Shown here: in pieces, positions 15,966 through 20,398 of the stretch | Layout of the letters: each line of letters opens with the position of its first letter | How positions within the stretch are numbered: position 1 is the first letter of the stretch | DNA from: CAZAQS01 sp046485135 | GTDB lineage: Bacteria; Chloroflexota; Anaerolineae; Anaerolineales; UBA4823 | NCBI GenBank assembly: GCA_046485135.1 | Contig: JAWOHN010000015.1 | Coordinates: 1-20,398 of the forward strand | Length of the DNA stretch: 20,398 nt | Reading direction: 5' to 3' | Position numbers and translations under genes: made by a program | Notes under the pieces: generated by a model | Seen by the model: the letters and a program-made list of their open reading frames with translations, nothing else | The model's database searches: none | What the model was told of the DNA's origin: nothing

Positions 15966-16101
15966 CAGTCAAATCCGGGTACTCCTACAATAGCTCCTCA
16001 TCGGCCATATCAGCCATGCTATTCGCAACCCCAAAACTTGCTTACAACATTTGAGCGCTCCTGTCATGTAAATAGACCTAATATTTACGACGATTATGGT
16101 C

Positions 16102-16107
16102 TATAAT
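16102..16107 (+). promoter_or_regulatory. -10 box candidate for the pentapeptide-repeat gene
   Basis: A perfect TATAAT in AT-rich sequence, about 197 bp upstream of the ATG at 16304. No recognisable -35 is found at 16-18 bp. It would produce a long leader of about 190 nt. Confidence 0.35.
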
Positions 16108-16303
16108 TATCAAATAGGGGTAACTTCCGCGTCTTTTTAAACGAAGTGTGTAAGTTCTCATACAGTCGTTTGTGATAGACTTTGGGTATGCCAACAAGCA
16201 AGCCTGGATGCATCTAAACAATGCTTTCATAATTCAGCAGGTTGTTAACTTTCATTTGCGCCCAGAAGTTTGGCCTCGCCTTAACAGTCGAGGAGGGATC
16301 GGC

Positions 16304-18457
16304 ATGAAAAAATATATATCCATCCTTACCCTTGTTATCCTTGCCGTTTTTCTTATTGTCATATTAGGGAATGATCTTGGGTGGAGGTTCAGGCTCGGCT
16401 TTTCTGATTATTACGCACCCAATGGGGAATATTACCCTTCCAAGACCCTCTGGGATCTATTGGACTTGCTGATAATTCCGTTCGTTTTGATCATTGCTGC
16501 GCTTCTCTTCACCAAATCCCAACAAAAGCGCCAATTGGAGTCTGCGCAGGAACAAAAAGAGCATGATTACGGTACTGCTGTTGGACAGGAAGAAACTGAG
16601 CATACCATCGCCTTTGATTATCAAAAAGAGCAAGTTTTGCAAAACTGCCTGGACAAAATTTCAGATCTGATCTTAAAAGAAAAATTGCTACAAAAAGAGA
16701 AAACGCCAAACGATCCAGTTGTAAAAGCGGCGCAAATACGGTTCATCACTTCGCTGAGAACTGTAGATCTGGCGCGCAAAAACCTTTTACTCCAATTCCT
16801 GAGAGACTCAGGTTTGGAAAAGTTTATTCTGATTGAAGCCAAGCTGGATGAAGCCGATCTGAGCAAAACAAAACTGAACTCTCTTAATCTTGTAAAAGCC
16901 TCCTTGGTAAAAGTTGATCTGAGTGAAGCTGGATTGGTTGAGGCCGACCTGAGTGAAGCCAGTCTAATCGAGGCCGACCTAAGTTTGGCCGACCTGAGAG
17001 GGTCCTGCCTTAAAAAATCCATCCTGAGAAATGCTGGACTGATCGAGGCGGATCTGAGTGGCGCTGACTTGAGTGAAGCCGACCTAAGTGGGGCGAATCT
17101 CAACGCAGCCCGTTTGGTTGGGGCAAACCTGAGCGATGCTGACCTGAGTGGGACTGACCTGACGGAGAGCGACTTGAGTCAGGCCACTTTGAATAGAACT
17201 CTGCTAAACAATGTCGAGCTGACCAGGACTAGGCTGAACGGGGCAAATTTATCCGAGGTTAGTCTGATCGGTGCTATCCTGAGCGGAGCCGATCTGAGCA
17301 AGATTAACCTTACCGCAGCCGATCTTAGCGAATCCCAGTTGGTCGAAACCAACTTGAGCGGGGCTATGCTTTGTAAAGCCAACCTTACCGCAGCTAATCT
17401 GAAGCAGGCAGACTTGAAGGGAACTGATCTGAGTGAAGCTAACCTGCGCCGAGCTAACCTGAATAAAACTTGGCTGTGGTTTGCTAAGCTGGTCCAAGCC
17501 GATCTAAGCGAAGCCAACTTGTCCGAGGCTACTCTTAGTGAAGCCATCCTGAGCCAGGCTAACCTGGACCACGCCGATCTGAGTGGAGCCAACCTGAGCG
17601 GGGCTGATCTGAACAGCGCCAAGCTGGTTGCAGCCATGCTGCAGGAGGCTAAGCTGATCGACGCCGACTTGTTTGAAGCCGATCTGAGTAAAGCTGACCT
17701 GCGCTCAGCCAACCTGAGCGAAGCCAATCTGCGCGGGACCAACTTGACTGGTACCGATTTTTCCGATGCCGATCTGCGCGGGGCTGACCTGAGCGGGGTT
17801 GATCTGAGAAAGGCCATCCTGGTAGGGGCCAACCTGATTGGAGCCAATTTGGTCGATGCTGACCTGCGCGGGGCTCGCCTGACCAAAGCCCAACTGAGTA
17901 ATGCCGGCTTGGCAAAGGCCAGCCTGAGCGGAGCAGACTTGAGCGAGGCTATGTTGGGCGGCGCTGACCTCAGCGAAACCGACCTGACCGGTGCAGACCT
18001 GCGTGGGGCTGACCTGAGCAAAGCCCGCCTCCAAAATGCTGACCTGAGCAAAGCCAGTCTGATTGGAGCAAATCTGAGCGAGGCTGATTTAAGCGCAGCC
18101 AGGCTCAGCGAAGCTGACCTCACTGCAATTATCCTGAAAGGGGCCAATCTGAGTAAAGCCAAACTAGACCAGGCTTTTTTGATCGGAGCTGATATGCGTG
18201 AAACCGATCTAAGCAACGCTGACCTGCAAGGAGCCCAACTGAGAGGCGCTGATTTGTTTAGGGCCAGGCTGGTCGAGGCCAACCTGAGTGAAGCTGACCT
18301 GAGAGGGGTGAGCCTGATCGGTGCCAGCCTGAGAGGCGCTAACTTGACCAACACCGATCTCACCGACGCCGACTTGAAGGGAACTGACCTGAGCGATGCG
18401 AACCTGAACGGTACAGCCATTACAGATGAACAAATATCCACAGCTTTCTTCTTGTGA
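16304..18457 (+). CDS. Giant membrane-anchored pentapeptide-repeat protein
   Basis: The 717-residue protein starts with two membrane segments (6-22 and 50-69). A charged helical region follows (about 75-170), similar to the cytosolic lead-in of other membrane pentapeptide proteins (VLQNCLDKISDLIL and TSLRTVDLARKNLLLQFL). From about 175 to 705 it is an almost unbroken run of roughly 105 A(D/N)LSx pentapeptides, such as GADLSEADLSGANL. Such repeats fold into a right-handed four-sided beta helix, four repeats per turn, so about 26 turns are expected. Known relatives include DNA-gyrase-protecting DNA mimics (MfpA, Qnr), but those are smaller and soluble. The ATG at 16304 follows GAGGAGGGA by 6 nt. 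Function is unknown; a scaffold on the inner membrane face is a guess. Confidence 0.88.
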   Translation: MKKYISILTLVILAVFLIVILGNDLGWRFRLGFSDYYAPNGEYYPSKTLWDLLDLLIIPFVLIIAALLFTKSQQKRQLESAQEQKEHDYGTAVGQEETEHTIAFDYQKEQVLQNCLDKISDLILKEKLLQKEKTPNDPVVKAAQIRFITSLRTVDLARKNLLLQFLRDSGLEKFILIEAKLDEADLSKTKLNSLNLVKASLVKVDLSEAGLVEADLSEASLIEADLSLADLRGSCLKKSILRNAGLIEADLSGADLSEADLSGANLNAARLVGANLSDADLSGTDLTESDLSQATLNRTLLNNVELTRTRLNGANLSEVSLIGAILSGADLSKINLTAADLSESQLVETNLSGAMLCKANLTAANLKQADLKGTDLSEANLRRANLNKTWLWFAKLVQADLSEANLSEATLSEAILSQANLDHADLSGANLSGADLNSAKLVAAMLQEAKLIDADLFEADLSKADLRSANLSEANLRGTNLTGTDFSDADLRGADLSGVDLRKAILVGANLIGANLVDADLRGARLTKAQLSNAGLAKASLSGADLSEAMLGGADLSETDLTGADLRGADLSKARLQNADLSKASLIGANLSEADLSAARLSEADLTAIILKGANLSKAKLDQAFLIGADMRETDLSNADLQGAQLRGADLFRARLVEANLSEADLRGVSLIGASLRGANLTNTDLTDADLKGTDLSDANLNGTAITDEQISTAFFL
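16831..18430 (+). repeat. 15-bp-period tandem repeat encoding pentapeptides
   Basis: About 1.6 kb of DNA repeats with a 15-bp period around the pattern GCC-GA(C/T)-CTG-AGC-GA(A/G), degenerate from unit to unit. It is wholly coding. The strict period also keeps other frames open for long stretches, including one on the opposite strand. Confidence 0.9.
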
Positions 18458-18496
18458 CCCCAATGACTTATCAGTACACTCACCCGGGGAAAAAAG

Positions 18497-18526
18497 TTAA
18501 ACAGGGTATTTATTATCCGATATAAT
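18497..18526 (+). promoter_or_regulatory. Promoter candidate for the lipoprotein hydrolase gene
   Basis: TATAAT at 18521-18526 is a perfect -10, with TTAAAC at 18497-18502 as a fair -35 and an 18-bp spacer. Start of transcription would be near 18533, about 40 nt before the ATG at 18574. No intrinsic terminator is visible after the pentapeptide gene, so read-through is also possible. Confidence 0.5.
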
Positions 18527-18573
18527 TTACCTGCTTGAAACTTCAAACCAGCCTGGCTCACTCGGAAAATCTC

Positions 18574-19707
18574 ATGACCCAATCTTACCGGTATATCTCT
18601 AGCTTGTTGACTTTCATAGTTCTATCCGTTTTTCTAGTGGGTTGCAGCTCCCAGCAGGCTGTGGGTGAGGTTCCCAGGCCAGACCTGCCAACCAGTCCAA
18701 TCCTGCCGGCAACCGCCACCCCAGCCGCCTCCTCTACGCCCGCCTTTACCCATACGCCATTTCCCCCCGCCACTCTCGCGCCCACTTCTACTATCACACC
18801 TACCCCGACGCCAACCCTGCACCCGATGAGCATTCAAGCGATGCGCTTGGGAGATTATCCGGGCAGCCAGATCGTCATCAAGCAGGAGCTGGAGCCGGGC
18901 GCGAACTACCGCCGCTATTACGCCTCCTATATGTCAGAAGGGCTCAAGATTTATGCCCTGCTCACCCTCCCCAATGGTGAGGCGCCCCCCACCGGCTGGC
19001 CTGCCATCGTCTTCAACCATGGTTATATCCCTCCCGCCCAGTATCGCACCACTGAACGCTATATAGCCTATGTAGACAACCTGGCCCGTTCCGGTTATAT
19101 GGTCTTCCGCATCGATTACCGCGGCCATGACCGCTCGGAGGGCGTTGCCAGCGGCGCTTATGGCAGCCCAGGGTATACCATCGATGTGTTGAACGCGGTG
19201 GCAGCCCTTAAGCAATTTCCTCAAGCAGACCCTGAGCGTATCGGCATGTGGGGCCATTCCATGGGCGGCTACCTGACGCTGCGCGCCATGGTCATCTCCC
19301 CCAATATCAAAGCCGGGGTGATTTGGGCGGGTGTGGTGGTTTCATATCCCGACCTGCTCACGCGCTGGCGGCGTGGGCCAACCCCCACGCCCGGCGCGAT
19401 CACCGGACGTAGCTGGCGCGCCAGCTGGATCGAGGCCTACGGCGCTCCCGATGAAAACCCGCAATTCTGGTCCTCGATCTCCTCCAATTCCTTCCTGGCT
19501 GACCTCTCTGGCCCGCTCCAGCTTCACCACGGCACAGCCGATGAGAGCGTCCCGCTCGAATTTTCACAAATCCTCTACCAGGAACTCCAGTCGGCTGGTA
19601 AGATAGGGGAGCTGTATATCTACGATGGTGACAACCACAACCTTTCAGATTATTTCAGCCAGGCCATGACCCGGACCATTCTGTTCTATGATCAATACTT
19701 AAAATGA
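18574..19707 (+). CDS. Lipoprotein alpha/beta hydrolase (S9/dienelactone hydrolase-like)
   Basis: The 377-residue protein has a lipoprotein signal peptide: a hydrophobic stretch (9-22) and lipobox FLVGC with C24. A Pro/Thr/Ser-rich linker (about 32-82, ending TPTPTPT) would hold the enzyme away from the membrane on the outer side. The alpha/beta hydrolase domain has an oxyanion region FNHGYIPP (147-154) and nucleophile S229 in GHSMGG. The acid is D323 (HGTADESVP) and the histidine H355 (GDNHNLSD). These fit peptidase S9 or esterase-like enzymes; the substrate is unknown. The ATG at 18574 has GGAAA upstream; an in-frame TTG at 18535 is less likely because it would extend the signal peptide. 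The stop overlaps the next start (ATGA). Confidence 0.87.
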   Translation: MTQSYRYISSLLTFIVLSVFLVGCSSQQAVGEVPRPDLPTSPILPATATPAASSTPAFTHTPFPPATLAPTSTITPTPTPTLHPMSIQAMRLGDYPGSQIVIKQELEPGANYRRYYASYMSEGLKIYALLTLPNGEAPPTGWPAIVFNHGYIPPAQYRTTERYIAYVDNLARSGYMVFRIDYRGHDRSEGVASGAYGSPGYTIDVLNAVAALKQFPQADPERIGMWGHSMGGYLTLRAMVISPNIKAGVIWAGVVVSYPDLLTRWRRGPTPTPGAITGRSWRASWIEAYGAPDENPQFWSSISSNSFLADLSGPLQLHHGTADESVPLEFSQILYQELQSAGKIGELYIYDGDNHNLSDYFSQAMTRTILFYDQYLK

Positions 19708-20398
19708 AACCTGCCGCACAAGCTTCATCTGCCTTGCCCCGTATGCAAAGCCTGCTCGAGCAATGGGAGCCGCTCGCTGACCGCCGCGCCATCTTCCTGG
19801 CCTGCTACTGGCGCATGACCCGCAATATGCTGGCCTCGCTGGATCGAGGCGTTTTCAACGACCCCGCCTGGGTGAATGACCTGCTGGAGCATTTCGCCGG
19901 TTATTATTTCAACGCCCTGGACGCTTATAACGGCAACCCTTTGGCCTCACCCGCAATCTGGCAGCAAACCTTCAGCGCTGCGGCAGACCCTCGCACTCGC
20001 TCGCTGCAGCACCTCATGCTGGGTGTCAACGCCCATATCAATTACGACCTGGTTTTGGCCCTGATCGATGTGTTGGAACCTGAATGGGCGACCCTGGACC
20101 AGTCCTGCCGCCTCCAACGTTACGCCGACCACTGCCACATCAATCAGATCATCGCCCATACCATCGACGAAGTCCAGGACGAGGTCCTGGAGCGCTACTC
20201 GCCCGCTATGGAGCTGGTAGACCGCCTTTTTGGTCGCCTGGATGAGCTCTTGATCGCCCGCTTGATCTCTGGCTGGCGCGATCAGGTCTGGCGCCAGGTG
20301 ATGCAGTGGGTGGAGGCGCCTTCACCAGAGCAGCGCGGCAGCCTGCTCCAGCAGGTGGAAAATGCCTGTGTTCAACGCGGCCAGTTGATTCAATTAAA
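19704..20398 (+). CDS. DUF5995 family protein (3' end beyond window)
   Basis: An open frame from the ATG at 19704 runs off the right edge, giving 231 whole codons. The product is helical, with the family's features: AWVNDLLEHFAGYYFNALDAY, then LQHLMLGVNAHINYDLVLAL with its conserved asparagine and histidine, and HINQIIAHTIDEVQ. A metal site from these His/Asn/Asp residues is possible but unproven; no function is known for the family. Its start overlaps the stop of the lipoprotein hydrolase by 4 bp, so the two are translationally coupled. No signal peptide is present, which implies a cytosolic product next to an exported one. Confidence 0.8.
   Translation, partial: MKPAAQASSALPRMQSLLEQWEPLADRRAIFLACYWRMTRNMLASLDRGVFNDPAWVNDLLEHFAGYYFNALDAYNGNPLASPAIWQQTFSAAADPRTRSLQHLMLGVNAHINYDLVLALIDVLEPEWATLDQSCRLQRYADHCHINQIIAHTIDEVQDEVLERYSPAMELVDRLFGRLDELLIARLISGWRDQVWRQVMQWVEAPSPEQRGSLLQQVENACVQRGQLIQL

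Larger units (their letters stand above)
15927..16303. other. 377-bp divergent intergenic region
   Basis: No convincing gene lies here. By eye it is AT-richer than its neighbours. It holds the C45 promoter candidate, a perfect TATAAT on the plus strand at 16102-16107, and a possible leader hairpin (arms AAACGA 16139-16144 and TCGTTT 16166-16171, extended by TGTG/TACA with a small bulge). A weak dyad AGACC/GGTCT flanks the TATAAT. The frame of the pentapeptide gene is open back to a GTG at 16172, but those 44 codons show no homology and the good ribosome site lies at 16304. Confidence 0.6.

Noticed and set aside
16172..16303. Upstream extension of the pentapeptide gene from a GTG at 16172
   Set aside because: The 44 extra residues are not signal-like, and a strong GAGGAGGGA site precedes the ATG at 16304, which is followed at once by a membrane segment.
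17179..18582. 467-codon open frame on the minus strand as a gene
   Set aside because: It is a low-complexity mirror of the pentapeptide repeats, has no ribosome site I can see and no recognisable domain.

Overview
The window looks like chromosomal DNA of an anaerobic bacterium of the Chloroflexota, most likely class Anaerolineae. This is an inference from gene content. Pointers are the DUF3467 and translin-family pair, a Cas4-like protein with a membrane anchor, a BTAD/AAA regulator, a lipoprotein with a Pro/Thr-rich linker, a DUF5995 protein and a ParB-like 'DGHHR' protein. There is no rRNA, tRNA, CRISPR array, transposase or phage gene.

Region 1 (1-8429, all minus strand). In transcription order: surE, ssb, a DUF3467 gene, a translin-family gene, two genes that together make up one Cas4-like (PD-(D/E)XK, iron-sulfur) nuclease, nadK, a B-box-like zinc-binding membrane protein, recN, and the first 612 codons of a BTAD/AAA transcriptional activator that runs off the left edge. 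Gaps between most of these are short or negative, so much of it is probably one operon or a few overlapping ones. The theme is DNA maintenance (SSB, RecN, nuclease) plus NADP supply. The large regulator gene at the left and the gene fragment at the right are both open at the window edge.

Region 2 (8659-14220, plus strand). A cytosolic NAD(P)-linked formate dehydrogenase operon: a NuoE-NuoF fusion (NAD and FMN side), fdhD (sulfur insertion for the molybdenum cofactor), a short NuoG-like iron-sulfur subunit, and a cysteine-type FdhF catalytic subunit. The expected electron path is formate, Mo/W site, FdhF [4Fe-4S], iron-sulfur subunit, FMN, NAD(P)+. The iron-sulfur subunit lacks the usual His/Cys-ligated [4Fe-4S] segment.

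Region 3 (14235-15926, minus strand). A C45-family self-processing acyltransferase/hydrolase followed by a ParB/sulfiredoxin-fold 'DGHHR' protein. It is convergent with the formate dehydrogenase operon.

Region 4 (15927-20398, plus strand). A 377-bp AT-rich leader, a very long membrane-anchored pentapeptide-repeat protein (about 105 repeats), a lipoprotein alpha/beta hydrolase, and a coupled DUF5995 gene cut by the right edge.

The best lead for something little described is the two-gene, membrane-anchored Cas4-like nuclease at 5072-5870. Its putative cluster cysteines are divided one and three between two polypeptides, and no CRISPR system is in view.
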